From positions 1-34,799 of IMG/VR virus record IMGVR_UViG_3300012936_003239: a DNA stretch of 34,799 bases; one strand, given 5' to 3'. The notes under the pieces were generated by a model that had not been told where the DNA came from, made no database searches, and saw only the letters and a list, made by a program, of their open reading frames with translations. How positions within the stretch are numbered: the stretch's first letter is position 1; each line of letters begins with the position of its first letter. Position numbers and translations under genes: made by a program. Of the stretch, positions 9,003 through 15,174 are shown piece after piece. Origin of the DNA: a virus.

Positions 9003-9554
9003 TTATTCTCCTTGTTCAGATTCCAGTTTGCGTTGATGTACTTCGGACAAGTACTCAATCATAGTTTGTGCGTCACTTCTTTCAAAAGGATCACCATCGA
9101 CATTGTCGTCAAATCCTGGTTCGATAAACATTTGTTCTACAATACCGTTATCAATAACCATACTGTATCTCCAACTTCTCAAACCAAATCCAATGTTTGA
9201 CTTGTCAATAAGAAAACCCATCTTTCTAGTAAATTCGCCAGCACCATCTGGTACTGCTCTTACTTTCTCGATACCTAATGACTTAAACCATGCATTCATA
9301 ACAAAACTGTCATTAACACTGATACAGTAAATGTCATCAATACCTAAGTCAGTAATTTCCTTATGAGCGGCTTCGTATCCTGGTAAGTGTGTGCTTGAAC
9401 AGGTTGGTGTGAAAGCACCAGGTAATGCTACTAATACAACTCTACGGTCGTTAAACATTTCTGATGTTTTCATATCTTTCCAAGCAAATCCAGGTGCTTC
9501 ATCAATTTGAATTCTGCTTTTGAATGTGACTTGTGGGGTAGTTACATAAAACAT
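9003..9554 (-). CDS. Peroxiredoxin (Prx5-like)
   Basis: A 183-residue thioredoxin-fold peroxidase. The signature PGAFTPTCSSTHLPGY places the peroxidatic cysteine at residue 52 with the conserved Thr three residues before it, as in the Prx5/AhpE-like group. SVNDSFVMNAWFKSLG and LRSWRYSMVIDNG are further family segments. It reduces peroxides at the expense of thiols such as glutathione or glutaredoxin. It lies directly after the SufS-type desulfurase, which suggests protection of Fe-S assembly or of the infected cell against oxidative damage (inference). It has its own AAGGAAC ribosome-binding site and a late promoter box at 9583-9590. Confidence 0.88.
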   Translation of the reverse strand: MFYVTTPQVTFKSRIQIDEAPGFAWKDMKTSEMFNDRRVVLVALPGAFTPTCSSTHLPGYEAAHKEITDLGIDDIYCISVNDSFVMNAWFKSLGIEKVRAVPDGAGEFTRKMGFLIDKSNIGFGLRSWRYSMVIDNGIVEQMFIEPGFDDNVDGDPFERSDAQTMIEYLSEVHQRKLESEQGE

Positions 9555-9582
9555 TTTTAGTTCCTTCTGTTTATTACAGATA

Positions 9583-9590
9583 TATTTATT
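9583..9590 (-). promoter_or_regulatory. Late promoter box before peroxiredoxin gene
   Basis: AATAAATA on the minus strand overlaps the last codons of the SufS-type gene and lies 28 bases before the peroxiredoxin ATG. The leader between them carries AAGGAAC as SD. Confidence 0.55.
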
Positions 9591-10791
9591 TTACTTTGAG
9601 TAGAGCATATTGAAGTTCTTGGCAAAGTTTCTTACAATCTTCTTCATCATTGTAAGGAGCAAAACTAATTCTCACTATACCCTTGCCTCCGCTTATCCTG
9701 TCTACTATAGGGTGGGCACATACTTTGCCTGTGCGTATGGCTACGTCTGTGTTTGCCATTAACATACCAACGTCTGCACTATGTCCTGACTCTGGTATAA
9801 GTGTTATGATGTTGTTTGTGAATCCTTGTATTGGAAACACTTTACAATTAGGTAGTACATCAACACCATATGCAAGTAGATGTTTTAACACATCTTGTTC
9901 CTGCAAATATATTGTAGGGAAGCCAACATAAGTAAGCATCTCACATGCCATTCCGAATCCTATTATGTTAGCAATATCAGGAGTTCCTGGACAATGTTTG
10001 TCTACTCCTCTTTTAAGTTTTACATTATTAAATGTAACTTGTTCAACTGCACCACCTCCAAAATATTGTGGAAATAAATCATCAAAATCAAAGTTAGAAT
10101 ACAATGCTCCAATTCCAGTAGGTCCATACATTTTGTGGGCACTGAATACAGCAAACTCTACAGGTGTATCTGTTAAATCTATTTGTTCGTGTGCAACTGT
10201 TTGACAAAAGTCTACGCATACTGTAGCACCAAACTTATGAGATAAATCTGCAATAGCGGCCCAAGGTTGTGTTACACCTGTTACATTACTTGTTGCACAA
10301 ATACTAACTAATAAATCCTGATGACCGTTTGCATGTTCTTGTAATAGTTTTTCTAACTCATACATATCCACGCAACCATCAAAATCATTTATAGGGACTA
10401 CAATAAGTTGACCATTTTCAACAGACCTTCCTTGTGTAAGCCAAGGCACAATGTTTGCATTATGTTCTGCTTCTGTTACTAAAACTTTTTTAAATCCTTC
10501 CATCCAACGAGCAATAAGATTAAGTCCTTGTGTTGTTCCGCCAGTGAACATAATATTTTCAGGTGATACATTTATTAAATTTGCAACTTGTCCTCTTGCT
10601 ACATCTATTGCTACACTGGCACGTTCGCTAATTGCATACTCGCCTCTGTTAGTATTACTGCGATACTCTTCATAGTATTGGTTCATTGCTTTTAGCACAG
10701 ATGAGTGCGTTTGCGTACTTGCGGCGGAATCAAAGTAAGCCAGGTTTGGATTGTTTACAAGTGTTGGGAAGCCTTGTTTTAAGTCCAACAC
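9586..10791 (-). CDS. sufS: Cysteine desulfurase, SufS/CsdA (group II) type
   Basis: A 401-residue PLP enzyme of normal SufS length. Visible are the N-terminal YFDSAASTQ, the PLP-stacking His in TEAEHNAN (residue 110), the Schiff-base lysine in FSAHKMYGPTG (residue 220) and the catalytic cysteine in AIRTGKVCAHP (residue 358), set in the short R-x-G-x-x-C-A-x-P loop typical of SufS rather than IscS. It moves sulfur from cysteine to an acceptor for Fe-S cluster or thio-modification synthesis. No SufE or SufU is seen nearby. The start is GTG, one base after the clpS stop, so translation is probably coupled. A second desulfurase of the IscS type lies at 15185. Confidence 0.9.
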   Translation of the reverse strand: MLDLKQGFPTLVNNPNLAYFDSAASTQTHSSVLKAMNQYYEEYRSNTNRGEYAISERASVAIDVARGQVANLINVSPENIMFTGGTTQGLNLIARWMEGFKKVLVTEAEHNANIVPWLTQGRSVENGQLIVVPINDFDGCVDMYELEKLLQEHANGHQDLLVSICATSNVTGVTQPWAAIADLSHKFGATVCVDFCQTVAHEQIDLTDTPVEFAVFSAHKMYGPTGIGALYSNFDFDDLFPQYFGGGAVEQVTFNNVKLKRGVDKHCPGTPDIANIIGFGMACEMLTYVGFPTIYLQEQDVLKHLLAYGVDVLPNCKVFPIQGFTNNIITLIPESGHSADVGMLMANTDVAIRTGKVCAHPIVDRISGGKGIVRISFAPYNDEEDCKKLCQELQYALLKVK

Positions 10792-10792
10792 T

Positions 10793-11089
10793 TCAGACTT
10801 CTTCAGTAATTATCTGTAGTGGGTGTCCTGCATGTCGAGCCACAACAGTTGATTCATGTACTTTTTGCTCGGCAATTTCTAAACTATAGGTTGCAACAAT
10901 ACACTTTCCTTGTTCGTGAACTTGCTGAGTGATTTGTTGAGCCTCTTCAATATTTTTATTAAAAACCTCAATAAGCAAATGGATCACGAAAGGGACAGGT
11001 GTAAAGTCGTCATTAAGGAATATGACATTGTATCTCTTTGGATAGCGAATCTCTGTTGCTGTTCTTTCTTGTGTTTTAGTTTGTGCCAT
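10793..11089 (-). CDS. clpS: ClpS, N-degron adaptor for Clp protease
   Basis: A 98-residue protein matching the full ClpS core from YNVIFLNDDFTPVPFV to HPLQIITEEV. The N-degron pocket residues are present: N26, D27, D28 and H58, in the same spacing as the E. coli N34-D35-D36-H66. The gatekeeper position equivalent to E. coli Met40 is Val32, which could change side-chain selectivity. ClpS delivers N-end-rule substrates to ClpAP, a host complex. A late-type box CATAAATA ends exactly 5 bases before the ATG and no SD is visible, so a leaderless mRNA is predicted. The SufS-type gene follows after 1 base. Confidence 0.92.
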   Translation of the reverse strand: MAQTKTQERTATEIRYPKRYNVIFLNDDFTPVPFVIHLLIEVFNKNIEEAQQITQQVHEQGKCIVATYSLEIAEQKVHESTVVARHAGHPLQIITEEV

Positions 11090-11094
11090 ATGTG

Positions 11095-11102
11095 TATTTA
11101 TG
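11095..11102 (-). promoter_or_regulatory. Late promoter box, leaderless arrangement, clpS
   Basis: CATAAATA on the minus strand, then 5 bases (CACAT), then the clpS ATG. In T4 late promoters the start site lies about six bases after the box, which would place +1 on the ATG itself. Confidence 0.55.
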
Positions 11103-11113
11103 TCCTATCAAGG

Positions 11114-11148
11114 TAGTGGGTGACTAACTTTTGGTAGCCACCACACTA
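11114..11148 (-). other. Long hairpin between hsp20 and clpS
   Basis: Read on the minus strand, TAGTG-T-GGTG-GCTA pairs with TAGT-CACC-CACTA around an 8-base loop: 13 pairs with one bulged T and one G-U. No U-run follows, so it is not a standard terminator. It may be a processing or stability element at the 3' end of the hsp20 message. Confidence 0.45.
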
Positions 11149-11171
11149 TATACAATTTTAGGGATTGATAA

Positions 11172-11627
11172 TTAAGAAATATCAATTGTTTTAGGTTTCA
11201 TTGCCTCAGGCACATTCCTAAACAAATTGATTCTTAAAATGCCATCTTCTAGTTTGGCACTTTCTACTTCTACATAATCAGCAAGTTTGAAAGTTCTTGT
11301 GAAGTTTCTTTCTGCAATACCTTTATGTAAAAACTCAACTGAATCATCGGCATCTAATGTATTAGTCTTGCCCTCAATTTTGAGAGTACCGTCTTCAATT
11401 GAAATATCAATATCTTTCTTTGTAAAACCAGCAACTGCCAGTGTGATAGCATACACAGGTTCCGCATCTTCCATATCATGCTTAGTAATATTAAAAGGTG
11501 GATAGCCTGTTTGAGCCGTTGCGAATGAAGGATCGTTAAAAAACTGATCTGCTAATCTGTCAAATCCGACGCTCATTCTGTATAGTGGGGATAGTGATTC
11601 TGTAGTGAATCGTAATTGCTTTGTCAT
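11172..11627 (-). CDS. Small heat-shock protein (Hsp20/IbpA family)
   Basis: A 151-residue alpha-crystallin-domain chaperone. The N-terminal LYRMSVGFDRLADQFF is IbpA-like. The core includes FNITKHDMEDAEPVYAITLAVAGF, ISIEDGTLKIEG and the A-x-L-E-D-G-I-L-R-I strand, ending in a short tail with the KPKTIDI motif. The protein binds unfolding proteins without ATP. Hsp20 is frequent in marine T4-like phages. It has a good SD (AGGAG) 8 bases before ATG. It leads the minus-strand group hsp20-clpS-sufS-peroxiredoxin, although a hairpin and a separate promoter precede clpS. Confidence 0.92.
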   Translation of the reverse strand: MTKQLRFTTESLSPLYRMSVGFDRLADQFFNDPSFATAQTGYPPFNITKHDMEDAEPVYAITLAVAGFTKKDIDISIEDGTLKIEGKTNTLDADDSVEFLHKGIAERNFTRTFKLADYVEVESAKLEDGILRINLFRNVPEAMKPKTIDIS

Positions 11628-11866
11628 ATTAATCTCCTATAAATAGCAAGTTAATCTATCTTAAACTTTCTAAACCCTTATGGCGAATAAAAAGTTCGCG
11701 GAGTGAGGTCGTTTCTGTTAGTGTGTATCTGTATCTCCTCACAACACTTGGTATACTTCTTCGGTTCCTTTGATGTTGCCATCTCCGGTCGTTTGTTGGA
11801 TACCCCAAATAAAAAAGCCTCTTCAATGTTATTGTTTTCAGCTCTTTCTAAACTTGGACGAATAAA

Positions 11867-11916
11867 CCCGAGCTCTTTTGAAGACTTATATTGCAAAGCC
11901 CGAGCTCTTTTGAAGA
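11867..11916. repeat. 18-bp direct repeat, 32-bp period, two copies
   Basis: CCCGAGCTCTTTTGAAGA occurs at 11867-11884 and again, exact, at 11899-11916. The second copy runs into the small palindrome GAAGATTTAATCTTC. Only two copies are present, so this is not a CRISPR array. Confidence 0.7.
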
Positions 11917-12106
11917 TTTAATCTTCCTGATAGAACGGTGTCTATCGTAATGTAGGTAGCCTTCTTTGGTAGTTACCATTCGGTTTGTTTCACTTACGAT
12001 CCACTTACCTTGTGTATCATCTCAGTCGACTTCTACATGCAATTTCAATTGTAGTAGGCTTTTTTCACTTACGATCTAATCGCCCTTACTTTTGTTATTG
12101 CAAAGA

Positions 12107-12114
12107 TATTTATC
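12107..12114 (-). promoter_or_regulatory. Late promoter box facing the noncoding stretch
   Basis: GATAAATA on the minus strand, embedded in AAAGATAAATATCTTT, itself a near palindrome. Transcription from it would run leftward through the structured 11.6-12.1 kb stretch toward hsp20, giving a leader of about 470 bases or a separate ncRNA. Confidence 0.4.
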
Positions 12115-12161
12115 TTTTGTATATACTATATAGTACTTTTTTGGTAAAAATCAACCTAATT

Positions 12162-12437
12162 TTAACAAAAACTTGGAGAAACTAATGATTTTTGTGGTAA
12201 ACTAGGAAAACTTGTGATAAAAAATGCTGAATCTGTATTGCTTTTGAAATCTGCAATAACTTCAACAGTAGGATAGTAATCAGCAACTCCCCAATGTTTT
12301 ATAAATGTTACTTCTACTTCTGGATTTTCACTATGCCAATCAAAGTATGGTTTCATAGTCTGCTGTATCATGTCATCTAAAATCCAATCCTCAACAGAGT
12401 CGTTGTATTTACATTTAAGAATTTGAATTGTTTTCAT
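12162..12437 (-). CDS. Hypothetical protein, 91 aa
   Basis: A 91-residue protein, MKTIQILKCKYNDSVEDWI..., with alternating strands and an aromatic acidic middle (YFDWHSENPEVEVTFIKHWG). It overlaps the end of the upstream 67-aa gene by 23 bases and ends the small-gene operon. Its ribosome-binding site is weak. No family is recognised. The tight overlap with neighbours and normal codon use support it as a real gene. Confidence 0.6.
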   Translation of the reverse strand: MKTIQILKCKYNDSVEDWILDDMIQQTMKPYFDWHSENPEVEVTFIKHWGVADYYPTVEVIADFKSNTDSAFFITSFPSLPQKSLVSPSFC

Positions 12438-12618
12438 GTTTTTCTAGTTCATGTATTTCACTTACATGAACATATACCTTGCCATCTAAGTTTACATAAT
12501 TGTTGTATTGCTCTAGTTGATAGTCTCTAGAATTTTTAGTAATTAATCCTGCATCGTATCTTCTTTGAACATGAGAATGAAACTCCAATATAGTCATTGG
12601 TTTGTAAGTTTCATTCAC
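12415..12618 (-). CDS. Hypothetical protein, 67 aa
   Basis: A 67-residue protein with a mixed charged composition (LEFHSHVQRRYDAGLITKNS, then a Tyr/Asn-rich part, ending HELEKHENNSNS). The ATG overlaps the stop of the upstream membrane-protein gene by 4 bases, and its end overlaps the following gene. The operon position argues for a real gene. Function not recognised. Confidence 0.6.
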   Translation of the reverse strand: MNETYKPMTILEFHSHVQRRYDAGLITKNSRDYQLEQYNNYVNLDGKVYVHVSEIHELEKHENNSNS

Positions 12619-12980
12619 AGTAGAGGACCGCCTGCAATATATTGTGCTAAGTTTCTAAGTAATAACATGAGTCCAACACCATTAAGTATAATGAGTGCTC
12701 TATCTTTCCAAAGGAAACTTACACCAAGCCAACCTGTTATACCTACAATACTTAATATCAAATCGTAGACTTGCATTCCTTCAACACCACGTATGCTCAT
12801 AGCCGCCAATACAAAAATACTAGATACCCATTTTAAATACCAGTCTGTTGTGTACTTTGGTGTAGCACTCTTTTGAATTCTTGGAGAGTGTTTAATTTCT
12901 GCAACTGTAAGTTCTCCCTTAGGAGTTTCAATTACTACGTTGTCTAACTTTTCTGAATCTCTATGGACCTTGCGTGTCAT
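12615..12980 (-). CDS. Small integral membrane protein, 121 aa
   Basis: A 121-residue protein. A charged cytoplasmic-looking first 40 residues precedes two or three membrane segments: WYLKWVSSIFVLAAMSIRG, LILSIVGITGWLGVSFLW and ALIILNGVGLMLLL. A GVEG-MQVYD linker joins the first two. It resembles a group of short phage and bacterial membrane proteins of unknown role. The ATG lies just inside the end of the 74-aa gene upstream, and its stop overlaps the next ATG by 4 bases, so the three are translationally linked. Confidence 0.65.
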   Translation of the reverse strand: MTRKVHRDSEKLDNVVIETPKGELTVAEIKHSPRIQKSATPKYTTDWYLKWVSSIFVLAAMSIRGVEGMQVYDLILSIVGITGWLGVSFLWKDRALIILNGVGLMLLLRNLAQYIAGGPLL

Positions 12981-13201
12981 TTTTTATCACTTCTCCTACT
13001 AGCCTCTAATGGATCCATTAGGACTTGCTCACGTTTACTTAAATATTTAGTACCACTAGGAGGATTCCTATCTGTGCCATTAGAACCTTCGTGGGTTTTC
13101 TTTTTACCCCAAATTTTTTCCCAAGCATCTCCATACTGCTTGTTGTCTTTGCTAATTTTTGTTCTTATACTGTCGCCAGTAATATCATTCTTGCTTGTCA
13201 T
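12977..13201 (-). CDS. Small charged hypothetical protein
   Basis: A 74-residue Lys-rich protein starting MTSKNDITGDSIRTK. The longer frame to 13258 lacks an SD and is occupied by another gene in a different frame, so the ATG at 13201 is preferred. The ATG lies inside the last codons of the zinc-binding ORF at 13185-13337 (17-base overlap), with AAAGGG and AAAGAG before it. The C-terminal KYLSKREQVLMDPLEASRR looks helical. Function not recognised. Confidence 0.55.
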   Translation of the reverse strand: MTSKNDITGDSIRTKISKDNKQYGDAWEKIWGKKKTHEGSNGTDRNPPSGTKYLSKREQVLMDPLEASRRSDKK

Positions 13202-13337
13202 TCTCTTTATCCCTTTTTGCGTACCAATCGTGACTACAATATGCATCACAAAAAACATGCTGTTGGTCGGCCGTAAAGTATTTAACCTCTGTTAAGTCTA
13301 CCACCTTACCACAAGTGGAACATGGGAGTACTCTCAA
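13185..13337 (-). CDS. 50-aa zinc-binding (C2C2) mini-protein, TTG start
   Basis: The ORF starts at TTG, whose last two bases belong to the TGA stop of the upstream gene (TTGA overlap), with AAGGA upstream. It encodes 50 residues with four cysteines: PCSTCGK (C6, C9), then VFCDAYCSHDWY (C30, C34), a CX2C...CX3C arrangement typical of small zinc ribbons. The acidic/basic tail KRDKENDKQE is hydrophilic. Its 3' end overlaps the next gene by 17 bases. Zinc binding is inferred from cysteine spacing. It could be a small regulator or an RNA- or protein-binding accessory. Confidence 0.65.
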   Translation of the reverse strand: MRVLPCSTCGKVVDLTEVKYFTADQQHVFCDAYCSHDWYAKRDKENDKQE

Positions 13338-13813
13338 CCTCTTCTCATCCTTGCAATATCTTTTGCTTGATCTGTACCTTTCATAACAGGAACAGCATTA
13401 CTTTTGTGCATAGTTGCAATACCTTGTATAAGATCACCTGTGTACTTCATAGGCTCTTTCTTACGCATACCATCACCGCTGTTTTTGTATGTACCATTCT
13501 TCATTTGCTCTTCCATGAGACTTGGATACTTTTTGCGATGATCTTTGTCTTGTTCTGCTCGCCAATTAGTATCTGGTTTGCGTTTTGTAAATGTAGCAGG
13601 ATTACGAGGATCGGGACGTTTGATACGACCATAGCAATAATCAATATACTCTTCAAGTGTGTCGTATCTCATATGATGCATGTGAGTTTGCTTCATACGT
13701 TTGTTATGTTCTCTCCAACGTAATTCTAACTCAGCCATTTTTGCTTTAGTAATCTTAACTTTACGTTTACGAGTGTTAATGGTACTTAAACCTTGTTGCA
13801 AATGCATAGTCAT
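13334..13813 (-). CDS. Conserved phage hypothetical protein, basic, 159 aa
   Basis: A 159-residue, very basic protein. It opens with QGLSTINTRKRKVKITKAKM, follows with a helical RWREHNKRMKQTH and a YDTLEEYIDYCYGR segment, and ends in a Lys/Arg-rich half. The sort of N-terminus seen here recurs in hypothetical proteins of T4-like marine phages. Nucleic-acid or virion association is plausible from charge only. It has its own sigma70-type promoter at 13837-13864, and its SD (AGGAG) lies in the 3' arm of a hairpin. Confidence 0.75.
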   Translation of the reverse strand: MTMHLQQGLSTINTRKRKVKITKAKMAELELRWREHNKRMKQTHMHHMRYDTLEEYIDYCYGRIKRPDPRNPATFTKRKPDTNWRAEQDKDHRKKYPSLMEEQMKNGTYKNSGDGMRKKEPMKYTGDLIQGIATMHKSNAVPVMKGTDQAKDIARMRRG

Positions 13814-13851
13814 AAAAAACTCCTGTTACAGCATATAGTATAACAGGAGTT
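13814..13851 (-). promoter_or_regulatory. RBS-sequestering, terminator-like hairpin
   Basis: On the minus strand AACTCCTGTTA (13851-13841) pairs perfectly with TAACAGGAGTT (13828-13818) across a 12-base loop: 11 pairs, then TTTT, then ATG at 13813. The AGGAG in the 3' arm is the SD of that gene. Only RNA arriving from upstream contains both arms. RNA started at the local promoter begins in or after the loop. The same fold followed by six U could also act as an intrinsic terminator. Confidence 0.7.
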
Positions 13852-13864
13852 CATTATTTGTCAA
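13837..13864 (-). promoter_or_regulatory. Sigma70-type promoter (TTGACA-16-TATACT)
   Basis: On the minus strand TTGACA (13864-13859), a 16-base spacer and TATACT (13842-13837). The predicted start is about 24 bases before the ATG at 13813, inside the hairpin loop described above. Confidence 0.75.
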
Positions 13865-13870
13865 GTGTTA

Positions 13871-14038
13871 TTATACTAATCTCGAAGCAATAAACATTAA
13901 AAATGCTACTGTTCCTAGGAAAATAATACCGACTAGGAGTGCAAAGAATAGTATTCTGCCAGGACTAATATCCTCATGCTCTGCTTTTTTGCCTACGCCT
14001 ATTACGGCTTTTAAGGCATGTTTAATTAAAGAAAACAC
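13871..14038 (-). CDS. 55-aa single-span membrane protein, GTG start
   Basis: The ORF starts with GTG inside the last codons of the upstream 60-aa gene (17-base overlap). An in-frame TAG lies two codons before it, so GTG is the only available start. The product has a basic N-terminal third (SLIKHALKAVIGVGKKAEHED) and a membrane segment ILFFALLVGIIFLGTVAFLMFIA with a short RLV tail. It ends just before the sigma70 promoter of the next gene. Function not recognised. Confidence 0.55.
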   Translation of the reverse strand: MFSLIKHALKAVIGVGKKAEHEDISPGRILFFALLVGIIFLGTVAFLMFIASRLV

Positions 14039-14204
14039 CTGCTATGTACATTACGCCACCCATCATAGCCAGACAACTTAACTGAATAATACTTGGTATA
14101 ACAACAAACATCACTAACGGATTATAGTCTCCTCTGTTCCAATAGTCTGTTTTTCTCCAGGCTTCAAATTCTTCTGGTGTTGCGTCTCTTACTTCGTATT
14201 TCAT
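14022..14204 (-). CDS. 60-aa membrane protein
   Basis: A 60-residue protein. A charged first 25 residues (EVRDATPEEFEAWRKTDYWNRGD) precedes a hydrophobic second half, LVMFVVIPSIIQLSCLAMMGGVMYIAGVFF, probably one long or two short membrane segments. GAGGAAT precedes the ATG at a good distance, inside the end of the upstream gene. It overlaps the 55-aa membrane gene downstream by 17 bases. No family recognised. Confidence 0.6.
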   Translation of the reverse strand: MKYEVRDATPEEFEAWRKTDYWNRGDYNPLVMFVVIPSIIQLSCLAMMGGVMYIAGVFFN

Positions 14205-14405
14205 TTATTCCTCTGTTAATGCTGGCTGTTCTTCAACAGTCTCAACTGGTGCTTTTTCATCTATTTTTATAATTGTGGTACCATCACAATATCCTACCAT
14301 TTTGCGTCTTTGAATTTCTCGACGTGCTTCTTTGCCCGAGTAGTCCTTTAAGTCTCTCAGTTCCTGAAGTTTCAAATCAGTAAGTTTGAGAAAACTTAAA
14401 TCCAT
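14205..14405 (-). CDS. Hypothetical protein, 66 aa
   Basis: A 66-residue soluble protein. The N-terminal half is a charged helix-like stretch (LTDLKLQELRDLKDYSGKEARREIQRRK), followed by YCDGTTIIKIDEKAP and a Glu-rich tail. GGGAGTAG lies about 8 bases before the ATG. It abuts the 60-aa membrane gene and follows the 30-aa peptide gene by 11 bases. Function not recognised. Confidence 0.6.
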   Translation of the reverse strand: MDLSFLKLTDLKLQELRDLKDYSGKEARREIQRRKMVGYCDGTTIIKIDEKAPVETVEEQPALTEE

Positions 14406-14416
14406 TATTCTACTCC

Positions 14417-14509
14417 CTATGTACCTGGCGTTAAAGCAACAAGGCTAATAGCAAACAAACAGATTAGACAGGTAATCTCTGCTTTGTCTTTAAATTCTTC
14501 CCAATTCAT
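14417..14509 (-). CDS. 30-aa membrane peptide
   Basis: MNWEEFKDKAEITCLICLFA plus a short hydrophobic end (ISLVALTPGT). The ATG overlaps the TGA of the upstream lipoprotein ORF (ATGA), and GAGGTC lies 8 bases before it, so translation is coupled. One membrane span. The tight pairing with a lipoprotein suggests a two-component envelope function, but nothing identifies it. Confidence 0.5.
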   Translation of the reverse strand: MNWEEFKDKAEITCLICLFAISLVALTPGT

Positions 14510-14625
14510 ACTATTGACCTCACTAAGTTGTCTCTGCTCTCAATATCCCTCAAGGCTCTATTTACTCCGGCCACATCAATCTGACATGCCAATAGTAAAA
14601 ACGACATAATAAGTATGCGAGACAT
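14506..14625 (-). CDS. 39-aa putative phage lipoprotein
   Basis: MSRILIMSFLLLACQ is a short signal with a classical lipobox (LLAC) that would leave Cys14 as the lipidated residue. The mature part (QIDVAGVNRALRDIESRDNL...) is hydrophilic and helical. AAAGGG precedes the ATG at a slightly long distance, and a consensus late promoter lies 60 bases upstream. Small phage lipoproteins of this size include outer-membrane spanins, but here the lipoprotein gene comes first, the reverse of the common spanin order. Too short for a firm call. Confidence 0.5.
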   Translation of the reverse strand: MSRILIMSFLLLACQIDVAGVNRALRDIESRDNLVRSIV

Positions 14626-14647
14626 AATTAATATTACCCTTTAGAAT

Positions 14648-14674
14648 AATGATATACAGGATTGTTATATCATT
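14648..14674 (-). other. Leader hairpin downstream of late promoter
   Basis: AATGATATA at 14648-14656 and TATATCATT at 14666-14674 form a perfect 9-bp stem with a 9-base loop. It lies in the leader between the TATAAATA box and the lipoprotein ATG. It may protect the 5' end of the message. Confidence 0.5.
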
Positions 14675-14684
14675 TTATAAACTC

Positions 14685-14692
14685 TATTTATA
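14685..14692 (-). promoter_or_regulatory. Consensus T4 late promoter TATAAATA
   Basis: Exact TATAAATA on the minus strand, placed in the gap between iscU and the small-gene operon, followed by a hairpin leader and the lipoprotein ORF at 14625. It is one of two exact consensus boxes noted in the window. Confidence 0.7.
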
Positions 14693-14740
14693 TAGAATTA
14701 ACAGATGTGTTATGTTTATAGGTTATTTTTTGGCCAAAAA

Positions 14741-15169
14741 TTATTTTGGAGGATTGTTGTGATGACGAATTGCTTTTTTCTCTTCCCAATTTTCAATGGC
14801 TTCTTGAATTGATTCCTCTGCTAACACTGAGCAGTGAATTTTGATTGGAGGAAGATCAAGTGCCTCAGCAATTTCTTTGTCTTTGATTTGTTGTGCTTCT
14901 TGTGTAGTCTTGCCTGTAAGCAGTTCTACAAACATGTGCGAACTTGCAATAGCAGAACCACAACCATATGTTTTGAATTTGACATCTTCGATAACATCAG
15001 TATCAGGATTAATTTTTAAGTCTAGTTTCATAACATCGCCACATGCTGGAGCACCAGTCATGCCAGTAGCAACATTTGGATCTTTAGGATCAAAACGTCC
15101 TACTCCGTTCTCTTTAGGATTGTTGAGAACTTTCTTAAATCTATCTACTACATCGTTTGAATATGCCAT
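14741..15169 (-). CDS. iscU: IscU Fe-S cluster scaffold
   Basis: A 142-residue IscU of nearly standard length. All ligands are present: C43 and D45 in GAPACGDVMKL, C70 in KTYGCGSAIASS, and H112-C113 in LPPIKIHCSVLAEE. The LPPIK stretch is the region recognised by HscA-type chaperones in cellular IscU. The scaffold receives sulfur from IscS and assembles [2Fe-2S] clusters. It follows iscS by 15 bases, as in bacterial isc operons, but hscBA, fdx and iscA are absent here. GGTAAATA ends 5 bases before the ATG and may add a leaderless late transcript. AAGG about 12 bases upstream could serve read-through translation. Confidence 0.95.
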   Translation of the reverse strand: MAYSNDVVDRFKKVLNNPKENGVGRFDPKDPNVATGMTGAPACGDVMKLDLKINPDTDVIEDVKFKTYGCGSAIASSHMFVELLTGKTTQEAQQIKDKEIAEALDLPPIKIHCSVLAEESIQEAIENWEEKKAIRHHNNPPK

Positions 15170-15174
15170 ACTAT

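Larger units (their letters stand above)
11628..12161. other. Structured stretch without a convincing gene
   Basis: About 530 bases between the hsp20 start and the end of the next gene. It holds several hairpins: GCGAA/TTCGC at 11683-11699, GTGAGG/CCTCAC at 11703-11742 and GATAGA/TCTATC at 11929-11946. An 18-base direct repeat occupies 11867-11884 and 11899-11916. A 14-base repeat TTTCACTTACGATC occurs at 11988-12001 and 12063-12076. A minus-strand GATAAATA box lies at 12107-12114. Open frames of about 72 codons exist on both strands but start at TTG/GTG without SD and look random. A long hsp20 leader or one or more ncRNAs is the likeliest content. Confidence 0.5.

Noticed and set aside
11867-11916. 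Possible CRISPR-like repeat pair
   Set aside because: Only two copies with a 14-base gap, no further units and no cas genes.
11678-11921. Two 72-codon open frames on opposite strands in the noncoding stretch
   Set aside because: They start at TTG or GTG without SD and cross the direct repeats and hairpins. Neither product resembles a protein.
14726-14739. TTTTTGGCCAAAAA palindrome after iscU as terminator
   Set aside because: It has no loop of workable size and only a short stem after allowing one. Kept out of the features.
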